Assembly: GCF_019312595.1 (NCBI RefSeq)
Contig: NZ_JAHWDQ010000001.1
Location: 1,738,926-1,802,925 of the forward strand
DNA: 64,000 nucleotides
Direction: 5' to 3'
Source of the DNA: Zhongshania aquimaris
GTDB lineage: Bacteria; Pseudomonadota; Gammaproteobacteria; Pseudomonadales; Spongiibacteraceae
A model generated the notes under the pieces. The model saw nothing but the letters and a program-made list of their open reading frames with translations, was not told the origin of the DNA and ran no database searches. Positions 46,893 through 55,602 of this stretch are shown piece by piece. The stretch's first letter is position 1. Each line of letters starts with the position of its first letter. The translations under genes and the position numbers were made by a program.

Positions 46893-47690
46893 ATGAAGCG
46901 GGTAATCTTTAATCAGAAAGGCGGGGTCGGCAAAACCAGCATAAGCTGCAATTTAGCCGCAATAAGCGCGTGGAAGGGCTTTAAGACACTTCTTATTGAC
47001 CTTGATATCCAAGGAAATAGCAGTGAATACCTAATTGGCTCACAATTTCGTGATCTTGAAGACAATGCCGCCGATTTCTTTAAACAAAAATTGTCGCTAT
47101 TTGGCAAAAGCAAAGACGCAAGCGATTGTATTTACGAAACAGAGTTTGAAAACCTGTACTTAATGCCATCGCACCCAGAGCTCGCCGTGATTGAGCGAGA
47201 GCTGGAGACACGCCACAAAATTTACAAACTTCGCGACGCACTTAATAAGCTGCAAGCTGAATACGAACATATATACATTGATACACCGCCCGCTCTCAAC
47301 TTTTACAGTCGTTCGGCGCTTATTGCCGCGGATTCTCTGGTGATTCCTTTTGACTGCGACAGCTTTTCTCAAGGTGCGCTAATGGGCCTAATGGAAACCG
47401 TTGAAGAAATTCGCGAAGACCACAACCCAGATTTAAAGCTTGAGGGGATAATCGTTAACCAGTTCCAAGCTCAGGCCAGCTTGCCCACCCAGTTAATCGA
47501 AAGCATGAAAGCCGACGGACTACCTATTTTTGATCAATATTTAAGCAGCTCGGTTAAAATGAAGGAGTCACGCAGCAGGCAGATTCCGCTGATTCATTAT
47601 GCGCCATCGCATAAGTTAACCCAGCAGCTTGTTAGCCTTCACGACAAATTAGACAGTGGCAAGAAAAGTAAATCTGCTAAAAGTGCTTAG
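46893..47690 (+). CDS. ParA family ATPase (orphan)
   Basis: Deviant Walker-A ATPase of the ParA/MinD superfamily, 265 residues. NQKGGVGKTSISCNLA (7-22) is the Walker A with signature Lys, LLIDLDIQGNSSEYL the switch I region and YIDTPPALNFYSRSALIAAD the Walker B. The C-terminus is basic (GKKSKSAKSA). There is no parB gene or obvious parS nearby, so it is not the chromosome partitioning copy. Orphan ParAs often place large complexes such as chemotaxis arrays; its target is unknown. Confidence 0.87.
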   Translation: MKRVIFNQKGGVGKTSISCNLAAISAWKGFKTLLIDLDIQGNSSEYLIGSQFRDLEDNAADFFKQKLSLFGKSKDASDCIYETEFENLYLMPSHPELAVIERELETRHKIYKLRDALNKLQAEYEHIYIDTPPALNFYSRSALIAADSLVIPFDCDSFSQGALMGLMETVEEIREDHNPDLKLEGIIVNQFQAQASLPTQLIESMKADGLPIFDQYLSSSVKMKESRSRQIPLIHYAPSHKLTQQLVSLHDKLDSGKKSKSAKSA

Positions 47691-47700
47691 TAAATACGGT

Positions 47701-47721
47701 GGCAGGGCTAGCAAGCCTGCC
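47701..47721. terminator. Short hairpin between parA-like and lipoprotein genes
   Basis: GGCAGG and CCTGCC pair around GCTAGCAAG, between two convergent stops (47690 and 47730). No T-run on either side; termination is only a possibility. Confidence 0.35.
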
Positions 47722-47729
47722 CCGATAGC

Positions 47730-48203
47730 TTACGGTGCAGAACTACCCATTCCGACCTTACCCACTTTATTGATCGTAATATCCCCAAGACCGAAATTCG
47801 ACACCGCAGCCGTCAAACTCAGTTTGTAATCGAGATCGGATTGCATATTGCCGAGTATTTTACTCAAGACACCAAGACCGCTAAGCAAATTCACCTCGAC
47901 GGGAACAACTATTTGGGCCTGCCCATTTGCCGGCAAGCTTATAGCTTCATTTAGACTACCGCCCGCGAGTGACTGGCCCTGCAATTCCAGCGTGTATCTC
48001 AATCGACCAAGGTTTAGCGCGAATGAATTTGGGTTATCGAGCTGCAAACCCACCAACAACTTTTGCTGAAAACCATTGGCAGGCGCCATTTTAATATTAG
48101 TGATTGCAACTTGGGGCTTTTCAATCGGATTGAATGCGGCACAAGCAGCCAGCACCAACACTGCAGTGAAAACCAGCAACAATCGGTAGATAATTTTTGA
48201 CAT
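47730..48203 (-). CDS. LEA type 2 family lipoprotein
   Basis: Predicted outer-membrane or periplasmic lipoprotein of 157 residues. The signal peptide ends in the lipobox LAAC (Cys about residue 21) after LLLVFTAVLVLAACAA. The mature part has the LEA14/WHy beta-sandwich character: VAITNIKMAPANGFQQKLLVGLQLDNPN and then alternating strands to the end. Such domains occur in stress-related and type II secretion proteins; no specific function can be given. Confidence 0.83.
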   Translation of the reverse strand: MSKIIYRLLLVFTAVLVLAACAAFNPIEKPQVAITNIKMAPANGFQQKLLVGLQLDNPNSFALNLGRLRYTLELQGQSLAGGSLNEAISLPANGQAQIVVPVEVNLLSGLGVLSKILGNMQSDLDYKLSLTAAVSNFGLGDITINKVGKVGMGSSAP

Positions 48204-48229
48204 TTCTTTGGCCCCAAGCTTATTTAGAC

Positions 48230-48257
48230 AAAAAAGGGCGTCACGAATGACGCCCTT
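48230..48257 (-). terminator. Rho-independent terminator of the OmpA-type lipoprotein gene
   Basis: On the minus strand AAGGGCGTCA-TTCG-TGACGCCCTT is a perfect ten-pair stem with the stable TTCG loop, followed by TTTTTT. It lies 19 bases after the stop. Confidence 0.9.
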
Positions 48258-48275
48258 CTAAGAATAAATCGCCGG

Positions 48276-48944
48276 TTACTGAGTAGGTAACAACTCAATT
48301 TCTACGCGACGATTCTGCTCACGACCTGACGCAGTGCTGTTATCTGCAACCGGATCGCGCGGGCCATAGCCTGTGGTACGGATACGACTTGCTGCAACAC
48401 CTTGGTTCATAAAGTAGCGACCAACACTGCCGGCACGCTGCTCTGACAATGACTGATTGGTTTGGAAACTACCGGTAGAGTCGGTAAAGCCATTAATTTG
48501 CATTAAGGTCTTATCGAATTCTTTCGCTACCAATACAACGCTATCAAGCACGTCGGTAAAACCACCTTTGATCGCTGAACTGCCGGTATCGAAAGTGATA
48601 TTGCCAGGCATGATTAGCTTAATGGTATCGCCTACACGCTGAACGCCAACGCCAGTACCCTCGAGGCGCGCTCGTAATTTCGCCTCCTGACGGTCCATAT
48701 AGTAGCCGTAGCCACCACCTGCAGCGGCACCAACTACTGCACCCTGTAGCGCACCTTTTTTACGGTCACTTTTACTTGATACCGCCGCGCCCAATACCGC
48801 GCCGCCCAAAGCACCCCAGCCAGCGCCTTTAGCCGTATTACTGGTCTTTTCTTCGCCGGTATATGGATCAATACTACATGCTGTTGCGAAAACTGCCGCC
48901 ATTAGCAATGTAGCCCAACGGCTAACATTAATTGACATTCTCAT
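48276..48944 (-). CDS. OmpA family lipoprotein with glycine-zipper segment
   Basis: Outer-membrane lipoprotein of 222 residues (YiaD/YfiB type). A lipobox (FATAC, Cys23) follows the signal peptide. Residues about 35-90 form a glycine zipper (KGAGWGALGGAVLGAAV and GAVVGAAAGGGYGYYMD). The C-terminal OmpA domain (about 115-222) has INGFTDSTGSFQTNQSLSEQRA and GYGPRDPVADNSTASGREQN, which bind peptidoglycan. GGGGG seven bases before ATG fixes the start. A strong terminator follows. Confidence 0.9.
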   Translation of the reverse strand: MRMSINVSRWATLLMAAVFATACSIDPYTGEEKTSNTAKGAGWGALGGAVLGAAVSSKSDRKKGALQGAVVGAAAGGGYGYYMDRQEAKLRARLEGTGVGVQRVGDTIKLIMPGNITFDTGSSAIKGGFTDVLDSVVLVAKEFDKTLMQINGFTDSTGSFQTNQSLSEQRAGSVGRYFMNQGVAASRIRTTGYGPRDPVADNSTASGREQNRRVEIELLPTQ

Positions 48945-49103
48945 AGGTGAACCCCCTCGTTCGTCATCGATCTACGTGTCCTGAAAGTATCATGACACAG
49001 CCATCATCTAAAAAAACATGCCAATATTCACAGCATTAAATCATTCGCACGGTATAACGATTCACATTCGGCACTTGCCGACTATGACAATCTGAACTTA
49101 AGA

Positions 49104-51851
49104 CTAGTTCATTATCTTGGGCGCTTGCCACTTCCCGTTGCCATCGGCATCAAGGTAAATGGGGTTACTCAGGGCCAGCGGAGCTAAATCAGGCATCAGC
49201 GCGCGATACACCGCATTTGGCTCCCCGCTTACCTCCACCACCACATAGGAGTCCGTATCGGCAATTAGCTCAATCACTTTGTGATCGCCAACTGCGACCT
49301 TCAACTGACGATAAACTTCACCGTTCACCCACACAGTTAAGGTATCAACCGACACCCAAGGTGCCGCATCAATTTGAATATGCAGCTCACCGCGACGCCC
49401 CGAAAAGGTTTCTCCCATGCCCGCCTCTGAATACGCATCCCGGAGTGTTACCGCCAATAACGGGCCAGTCGTCGCAAAACTGTGCCCCGCTCTAATTGCA
49501 TCAACAAAAGCCGTCTCATCCAGTGGAAGCTGCTTGTTTGAATTAGGTATGTAAACATAATTGCGAGGGGCGGCTACCACGCTTCGTAAACCATGGGTGT
49601 CGCTATTCCCCGTTGCCGCCCGCCTCGCACCTTGATTCAACAGTGAAAACCAGTCATCCCGAATTTGCGAATACACCGCAAATTCCGCACCATTAAGCAC
49701 TTCAATCACATCGAAATCGATATCGCGAAACCCTGACACTGGATCAGGGGCAAGTAAGCTACCGTTATTAATACTGTCTAAAGGTTGCTTTGGATCATAG
49801 CTTTGACCTACCGATAAATGATCAAAAAAAGCTAAATCCGCATCCAAGGGAATTACCGCTCGCGGGTGATTTAATTGAAATAGCGCATTGGGCGCCTGCT
49901 CTCGCACTCCGGCAATAACCTCACGCAAGGCCCTGTTTTCTACTGCGGGACTACCACCGGCAAATTCCATTGGCTTAGCAGTTAAAGGAAATGCATTGCT
50001 ATGACCCACAGTCGTTGGCGCATTCACGGTTCTAGCCATCCCCGTCAACTCACTGCCGGTAATGACCTGCACCTTACCTTCCAACCCCAAGGCGGCCACT
50101 CGCCCGCGTTGATCAATCAAGCGATTGTGCTCACTGGCCACCAACACCTCAGCCCCCTGCGCCACAAAACTGCGCAGACGCTCGTCAAAGGGCAGAATTG
50201 AGTCAAAGCTCGCGCCGCTATGGACATGTAAATCAGCAGAGTGCCAGTCCCCACCGTGCCAAATACGTTTAAGCGGGACTATTGGCAGCTGGCTGGTTTT
50301 ACCGGCAACAACCGTCAACAAATACTCTCGCACATCAAACTCGATACCACGTGCCGCTAACACGCGATATTGGCCAGGCGGCAAATTAATCTCTTTTAAA
50401 TCTGAGTCCACACCGGCGAGATCAATACGATTTCGGCGCAACATACCGGGTAGCTGCACGCCCTGCTCGGTAAAACCCAGTAAATCGTTGCCAAACTCTG
50501 GCGTTGCGGTATCGCCAAAACCAAAAAAATATAGGCTCAAAGGAATGTCACTCGGTAATTTCAGCGCGCCATTTTTACGGAACACCCAGCGCCCACTGTC
50601 GTTGCGCGCATCAGCCAATGACAATTCCCGGGTGATTTTTTGCCCCCAAGGCGCTGTGGCCTGCATTTTCACCCACTGCACGTGGGTGGGTAGCCTAATA
50701 TTAAAACTGCCATCCGCCGCCACGCGACTCTGGGTCACGGGTCTGTCTTCCTGATCCCAAACCGCCACCGAAACATCGAAATTATTCGCATAACCACGCA
50801 ATCGCGGACCGCTATAAATTTGGTCTGTCACCGATGCAACGTCAGCTCGATCACCCAACAAAATCGTAAACTTGGCAAGCATTTGCTCACCTTTTTCTAA
50901 ATCCATAAACTGATTTTGCAGCAGTGACAGCCACGTTAGCCGCTCACTTTGAAACCAAAGTGGGCGCGTCATCCAACCATGTAAACTATAATCGGGAAAC
51001 ACGGCCAAAAATCGTGGTAAGGGCTGACGACTTCCATTTGCCTTAATCAATTCCGCGGACCCCAGCTGCACGCCGTAACTAATTTTGGTGTCGTAAGTAT
51101 CCGCACCCACCAAAATATTCCAGTCGTTAGGCAACATGCCACCAAGCAGGGAAGACACTTTATTACGATCAATTGCGGGATGCTGAAAACCCAAGGTCGC
51201 ATCAGGAATATAACTAGACAAACTAAATGGGGTTAATGCTCGCTGCGAGTACAGGGTAAACAAGCCACTCATCTGCACGGCACGACCGTCACCAATACGC
51301 TCTATTTTTACGTCGATTTCGAGGTTTTCGCCGCCTTCTAATAAGCGGTATGTAACGGTTTGACGTATGCCGTCGCCCTCTCCCTCGGTGACAATGTCGG
51401 CGTGATCGCCTTCAATCAACGTGCTAACTTTCGAAACTGGGATCGCGGTCTCTTTTGCCAATCCAGTCAATATATTCGCATAGGTCCACTGATCATTCCC
51501 GCGTTCACAATGCGACACATCAATAAGCGTACCACCACCGGCAACAATACCAGCGTGATGGCTAACACCACTTACCGCCACACAAATTTTGCCGTTAGAC
51601 AACCACCAATCGCCAAGTCCAGCAATGCTATCCGGGCCACCGCGAGGAAAACTATCAAATGTATCACGCTTTATTTGTTCTGCGCGCAGCAACGATGGTG
51701 GCGGCGGTGCCTCCTCTACCGGCAAAAATTCTTCGGCGGTTCCGAGGCCAGCCTCTTCTGTAGCCTCGGTTTTCGCATAGCCATTTGCACTGAGGACAAA
51801 GCCCAGCGCCAAACACAATATCCGTATCTTTTTGTCCATCACTGCCGTCAT
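49104..51851 (-). CDS. CehA/McbA family metallohydrolase with large N-terminal region
   Basis: Predicted exported metal-dependent hydrolase of 915 residues. A signal peptide (MDKKIRILCLALGFVLSANGYA) is followed by a beta-rich domain of about 500 residues. A PHP-type domain starts near residue 535 with SADLHVHSGASFDS and VLVASEHN, then GNSDTHGLRS further on. The CehA/McbA group includes carbaryl and other ester or amide hydrolases, but most members have unknown substrates. The start could be the Met four codons later; neither has a clear ribosome-binding site. The MAPEG gene ends five bases upstream. Confidence 0.8.
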   Translation of the reverse strand: MTAVMDKKIRILCLALGFVLSANGYAKTEATEEAGLGTAEEFLPVEEAPPPPSLLRAEQIKRDTFDSFPRGGPDSIAGLGDWWLSNGKICVAVSGVSHHAGIVAGGGTLIDVSHCERGNDQWTYANILTGLAKETAIPVSKVSTLIEGDHADIVTEGEGDGIRQTVTYRLLEGGENLEIDVKIERIGDGRAVQMSGLFTLYSQRALTPFSLSSYIPDATLGFQHPAIDRNKVSSLLGGMLPNDWNILVGADTYDTKISYGVQLGSAELIKANGSRQPLPRFLAVFPDYSLHGWMTRPLWFQSERLTWLSLLQNQFMDLEKGEQMLAKFTILLGDRADVASVTDQIYSGPRLRGYANNFDVSVAVWDQEDRPVTQSRVAADGSFNIRLPTHVQWVKMQATAPWGQKITRELSLADARNDSGRWVFRKNGALKLPSDIPLSLYFFGFGDTATPEFGNDLLGFTEQGVQLPGMLRRNRIDLAGVDSDLKEINLPPGQYRVLAARGIEFDVREYLLTVVAGKTSQLPIVPLKRIWHGGDWHSADLHVHSGASFDSILPFDERLRSFVAQGAEVLVASEHNRLIDQRGRVAALGLEGKVQVITGSELTGMARTVNAPTTVGHSNAFPLTAKPMEFAGGSPAVENRALREVIAGVREQAPNALFQLNHPRAVIPLDADLAFFDHLSVGQSYDPKQPLDSINNGSLLAPDPVSGFRDIDFDVIEVLNGAEFAVYSQIRDDWFSLLNQGARRAATGNSDTHGLRSVVAAPRNYVYIPNSNKQLPLDETAFVDAIRAGHSFATTGPLLAVTLRDAYSEAGMGETFSGRRGELHIQIDAAPWVSVDTLTVWVNGEVYRQLKVAVGDHKVIELIADTDSYVVVEVSGEPNAVYRALMPDLAPLALSNPIYLDADGNGKWQAPKIMN

Positions 51852-51856
51852 TCGTT

Positions 51857-52243
51857 TTAAGCCGCCATTATAAATAGAGCAATACACGCTCCAAGACCGA
51901 CTAAAAACGACAGAGAACGAAGCGCATCCTTGTTCGCTATGTAAAAAATTGGATAGAGTATTCGCGCGACAATAAACACCTCTGCGGCGATGGCAGATTT
52001 ACTCGCGTCAACACCAGCCAAATGCGCCACCAACACGGCAGCAACGAAGATAGGTAAAGCTTCCCACGCATTCTGCTGTGCGGCGTAAGCGCGCGCCCCC
52101 GGACCTTCAAGTTGCCCATACTGAGCGCGAGGGTGTTTATTATCGATCTTACCGAACTGCTTCCCCCGAAAATACCCACACACCCATGCCGTCACGATTG
52201 GCAGCAAACACGCGATAAATACACACCAAAAAGCCACAGTCAT
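51857..52243 (-). CDS. MAPEG family membrane protein
   Basis: Four-helix inner-membrane protein of 128 residues. The family text HPRAQYGQLEGPGARAYAAQQNAWEALPIFVAAVL and VARILYPIFYIANKDALRSLSF (in two shorter runs) is recognisable. Bacterial MAPEG proteins are glutathione-related or of unknown function. GGGAAAGTAAAG precedes the ATG. It sits directly upstream of the CehA-like gene and is probably in the same transcript. Confidence 0.88.
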   Translation of the reverse strand: MTVAFWCVFIACLLPIVTAWVCGYFRGKQFGKIDNKHPRAQYGQLEGPGARAYAAQQNAWEALPIFVAAVLVAHLAGVDASKSAIAAEVFIVARILYPIFYIANKDALRSLSFLVGLGACIALFIMAA

Positions 52244-52386
52244 CTTTACTTTCCCTATTAATTATTAATAACTACCACGCAGATTTGCGCATCCCTTTGC
52301 CCAACAAGCCAAAGCTCACTATTGGCCAATCAATATAACCGGCCACATTACGCTTCGATAGCCCTATATGATCACCTCTTGTTCAC

Positions 52387-53526
52387 TCACTTCGCAGCAC
52401 GAGTGACTGTCACTTGAGGGATTTCAGCGGGCATCGTGTTTAACAAAAATTCGGCTGCTTCCTGGCGCCGCAATTCACTTAATGCGAATTTTGATTCAAA
52501 AAACGAATAGACAGCCAAGGTAGTAAGCCACTGCTGACGAACAGGATTCATCGCCGAAGGCAAAGGATCCATAGTACAAAGCGCCGTTTGAGGCACCACC
52601 AATATCCCCTCCTCCGCAGAACCTAACTCGTTCGCCCACAGTTCATCCGCAGTTTTTTCGAGCCCGCGCGTTACCATCGTGCAACCCAATAAATCGGGAT
52701 TATCCAGCCATCGCAGATAACGACCTGGGTCCGCAAAACCGGTGTGCGAAGCCTTAGCCATTGTCACCAAAACCGCACCTTTTACATTCGGCAAAACTGT
52801 TGCTGCATTCGTTTGATAATCAATCATGGCGTCAATCGGCGACGCGATCATCATAAAGGGAATATCTCTCGACTCGTAAAAATCTGACCCAAAAACGAAA
52901 ACGGGCCCAGCAATAGAGACCGCTGCAGAAATACGTAAATCAGCACTGCGTGGGTGAAACGCGGCCAAGGTCGACGTCATACCACCTAAGGATAAACCCA
53001 TCACGCCGATACGCTGCTCATCTACGCGTTCGTAAAACTGATTACTGGCATCGGTATCCCACGAGACAAACTGGTCGATCAAAAAACTAATATCGTCCGC
53101 TTGATTCACAACATCTTTTACCAGCGGCCCGCCCGGTGCGTTCATATTAGTGAGCGGATAATCCATTGCCGCAACAATATAGCCATGGCTCGCAAAATGC
53201 TCAGCGAGATAACTACCGCCGCTTCGCGACGACATAAAGCCATGACTGTATATCAGCAGCGGCGCCGACCCCACAAACCCATCGGGATACCATATCCGAG
53301 TTTGCAAGCGACGCTCATCACTCCCCGCGTAATCCCCATTTTTTTGGGTCGGACGAGTATCATCAACTAACTCGACATCAAAATAACTGACGTCATATAT
53401 GCCGCCCTCCAACCAATGACTACTTTGCGTATCCGCCGGCAAGGGCTCAGGCAGGTGACCAAATCGAAGATACACAGCCGCAACAATTAACAACACCGTC
53501 AGCGATAATAAGATTTTTTTAAACAT
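52387..53526 (-). CDS. Alpha/beta hydrolase with N-terminal anchor
   Basis: Predicted membrane-anchored or exported hydrolase, 379 residues. One hydrophobic segment (about 4-20, ILLSLTVLLIVAAVYL) is followed by an alpha/beta hydrolase fold related to PAF-acetylhydrolase/chlorophyllase-like proteins. It has PLLIYSHGFMSSRSGG (oxyanion loop), VMGLSLGGMTS with the nucleophile GLSLG, and AKASHTGFADP with the catalytic His. The start may be a GTG three codons upstream (AGGA very close) or this ATG. The substrate is unknown. Confidence 0.82.
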   Translation of the reverse strand: MFKKILLSLTVLLIVAAVYLRFGHLPEPLPADTQSSHWLEGGIYDVSYFDVELVDDTRPTQKNGDYAGSDERRLQTRIWYPDGFVGSAPLLIYSHGFMSSRSGGSYLAEHFASHGYIVAAMDYPLTNMNAPGGPLVKDVVNQADDISFLIDQFVSWDTDASNQFYERVDEQRIGVMGLSLGGMTSTLAAFHPRSADLRISAAVSIAGPVFVFGSDFYESRDIPFMMIASPIDAMIDYQTNAATVLPNVKGAVLVTMAKASHTGFADPGRYLRWLDNPDLLGCTMVTRGLEKTADELWANELGSAEEGILVVPQTALCTMDPLPSAMNPVRQQWLTTLAVYSFFESKFALSELRRQEAAEFLLNTMPAEIPQVTVTRAAK

Positions 53527-53767
53527 GGCGCTCACTTGTCCTGATTAAAAACAACCCCTAACTTATCAAGGCTGCCTGAATGACTCCACCTTAAAGCGCT
53601 TATCTATCAATTTATAGCGAAATAAACACCTTGCTGATCACGCTAGCACGCATTATTAAACTGCGCACTTAATTAGTGTTGACGAGTGGTATTTGCAAAA
53701 AACGACAGCTGACAGAACAATTGGCGGGAGAAACTTTAAACCCTATCGGGGCAACCTAAAAATCACT

Positions 53768-53793
53768 AAAAAAAAGCCCCTTTACAAGGGGCT
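53768..53793 (-). terminator. Rho-independent terminator of the fpr gene
   Basis: On the minus strand AGCCCCTT-GTA-AAGGGGCT is an eight-pair stem followed by TTTTTTTT, 26 bases after the stop of the ferredoxin reductase gene. Confidence 0.9.
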
Positions 53794-53818
53794 CAAGAAA
53801 AACAAAGCAACGCAGACA

Positions 53819-54592
53819 TTAATGCTCGACAAAAGCTCGCTCGATCACGAAATGACCATACTGACCACCACGCGTCTCCTGAAAACCGGCACCGTTAAGC
53901 AGGCTACAAGTATCTTTCAACATGCTTGGGCTACCGCAGATCATAAAGCGGTCATCATCGATATTCAGCGCAGGCAAACCCACATCCGCCATCAGCTTTC
54001 CGCTGCGAATTAAATCGGTAAGACGACCTTGGTTAGCGAACTTTTCACGGGTAACCGTGGGGTAATACACCAATTTATCGCGCACCACGTCGCCAAAAAA
54101 CTCATGCTGCGGCAAATGGTGGCGAATAAAGTCTTGATAGGCCAACTCACTTTCGTAGCGAACACCATGTACCAGCACTATTTTCTCAAACTTCTCATAA
54201 ATATCTGGGTCTTTGATAATGCTCATAAACGGCGCCAAGCCCGTACCCGTGCTCAGCAAGTATAAATTTTTACCGGGCAATAAATTATCCGCAACCAAGG
54301 TACCTGTCGGTTTACGGCTGATTAAAATTTCATCACCCACTTTGATTTGTTGAAGCTTAGAGGTCAGCGGACCATCAGCCACTTTGATACTAAAAAACTC
54401 AAGCTCCTCCTCGTAATTCGCACTCACAATGCTATAGGCGCGCATCAAGTTTCTTTCACCCTGCTTCAGACCAATCATAGTGAAATGGCCATTCTCAAAA
54501 CGGAAAGATGGATCACGGCTAGTTTTAAAACTAAATAGCGTGTCGTTCCAATGGTGTACGCTGGTAACTCGCTCAGAAACTATATTACTCAT
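53819..54592 (-). CDS. fpr: Ferredoxin--NADP+ reductase
   Basis: FAD enzyme moving electrons between NADP(H) and ferredoxin or flavodoxin; 257 residues, E. coli Fpr size. The FAD-binding domain has LMRAYSIVSANYEEELEFFSI (RxYS) and the NADP domain has LLSTGTGLAPFMSII and RFMICGSPSMLKDT. The C-terminus ends GHFVIERAFVEH, typical of bacterial Fpr. It is divergent from a LysR regulator, the arrangement of fpr with finR in pseudomonads, where superoxide stress induces fpr. Confidence 0.95.
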   Translation of the reverse strand: MSNIVSERVTSVHHWNDTLFSFKTSRDPSFRFENGHFTMIGLKQGERNLMRAYSIVSANYEEELEFFSIKVADGPLTSKLQQIKVGDEILISRKPTGTLVADNLLPGKNLYLLSTGTGLAPFMSIIKDPDIYEKFEKIVLVHGVRYESELAYQDFIRHHLPQHEFFGDVVRDKLVYYPTVTREKFANQGRLTDLIRSGKLMADVGLPALNIDDDRFMICGSPSMLKDTCSLLNGAGFQETRGGQYGHFVIERAFVEH

Positions 54593-54716
54593 TGCAAACC
54601 TCTCTTCAGTATTAGCGCATTGCCCGCGCCACTAATCTCGCTTGCCAACACTGTAAGGCAGGTCTATGATATCTGCAAAATGACTTATAATGATTTTTTA
54701 TATCGGTTTTACAGGT

Positions 54717-55595
54717 ATGCACTACACTCTACGCCAACTCGAAGTTTTCCTTGCCGCCGCTCACACCGAGAACATCACGCGCGCCGCAGAAAAACTCGCC
54801 ATGTCGCAATCCGCCGCCTCTAGCGCTCTCAAAGACCTGGAACAGCAATTTTCGATACAACTATTTGATCGAATAGGTAAGCGACTGCAAATTAATGAGC
54901 TCGGACGCGCGCTGCGCCCTCAAGCAGAGGCGCTACTAGACCAAGCGCTGGCACTGGAACAAGGCTTTAGACGTCACGACCAAGTGGGGGAGCTGAACGT
55001 TGGCGCGACACTCACTATCGGCAACTATCTCGCGGTCGACATTATGGCGGAGTTCATTAATCGCTATCCCGCGGCAAAAGTGCAGCTAAATGTTGCCAAT
55101 ACCGCCGTCATTAGCCAGCAAGTCTTAAATTTCGACTTAGACATAGGCTTAATAGAGGGTGAGTTACACCACCCAGACCTTGAAGTGACGCGCTGGCGTG
55201 AGGATGAACTGCAAATATTTTGCAGCGCTAAGCACCCCTTAGCCAAAAAGAAAAATCTAAGCAACGAAGATCTGCTGGCCGCGCAATGGATATTGCGCGA
55301 AGCCGGTTCCGGCACACGCCAAGCTTTCGATCGCGCCGTCCACGAACTGCTGCCCGACCTCAATATTCGACTTGAATTACAACATACTGAAGCGATTAAA
55401 CGGGCCGTTGAAACCGGACTTGGAATAGGCTGCCTTTCAACTCTGTCGCTACAAGCTGCCTTTGACAGCGGCCGGCTCGTGCCGCTAACCGCTAATGGTC
55501 GCGACTTTAAACGCTACTTCTACTTTATCCTGCACCGCCAAAAATACCGCAGCGAGGGCATTTTGCGCTGGTTGGAGCTCTGCCAAAACAGCTAA
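54717..55595 (+). CDS. LysR family regulator next to fpr
   Basis: LysR-type regulator of 292 residues. Helix-turn-helix at 1-60: YTLRQLEVFLAAAHTENITRAA, then MSQSAASSALKDLEQQF and FDRIGKRLQINE. The effector domain begins near 88 (LNVGATLTIGNYLAVDIM). It is of the CysB/YeiE-like class. It is divergent from fpr, as FinR is in pseudomonads, so control of fpr is likely. The exact start is uncertain because neither candidate ATG has a spaced ribosome-binding site. Confidence 0.87.
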   Translation: MHYTLRQLEVFLAAAHTENITRAAEKLAMSQSAASSALKDLEQQFSIQLFDRIGKRLQINELGRALRPQAEALLDQALALEQGFRRHDQVGELNVGATLTIGNYLAVDIMAEFINRYPAAKVQLNVANTAVISQQVLNFDLDIGLIEGELHHPDLEVTRWREDELQIFCSAKHPLAKKKNLSNEDLLAAQWILREAGSGTRQAFDRAVHELLPDLNIRLELQHTEAIKRAVETGLGIGCLSTLSLQAAFDSGRLVPLTANGRDFKRYFYFILHRQKYRSEGILRWLELCQNS

Positions 55596-55602
55596 TCGTG
55601 CA

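Noticed and set aside
50125-50754. 209-codon plus-strand open frame
   Set aside because: It is antisense to the CehA/McbA-type gene and has no start signal or recognisable domain.
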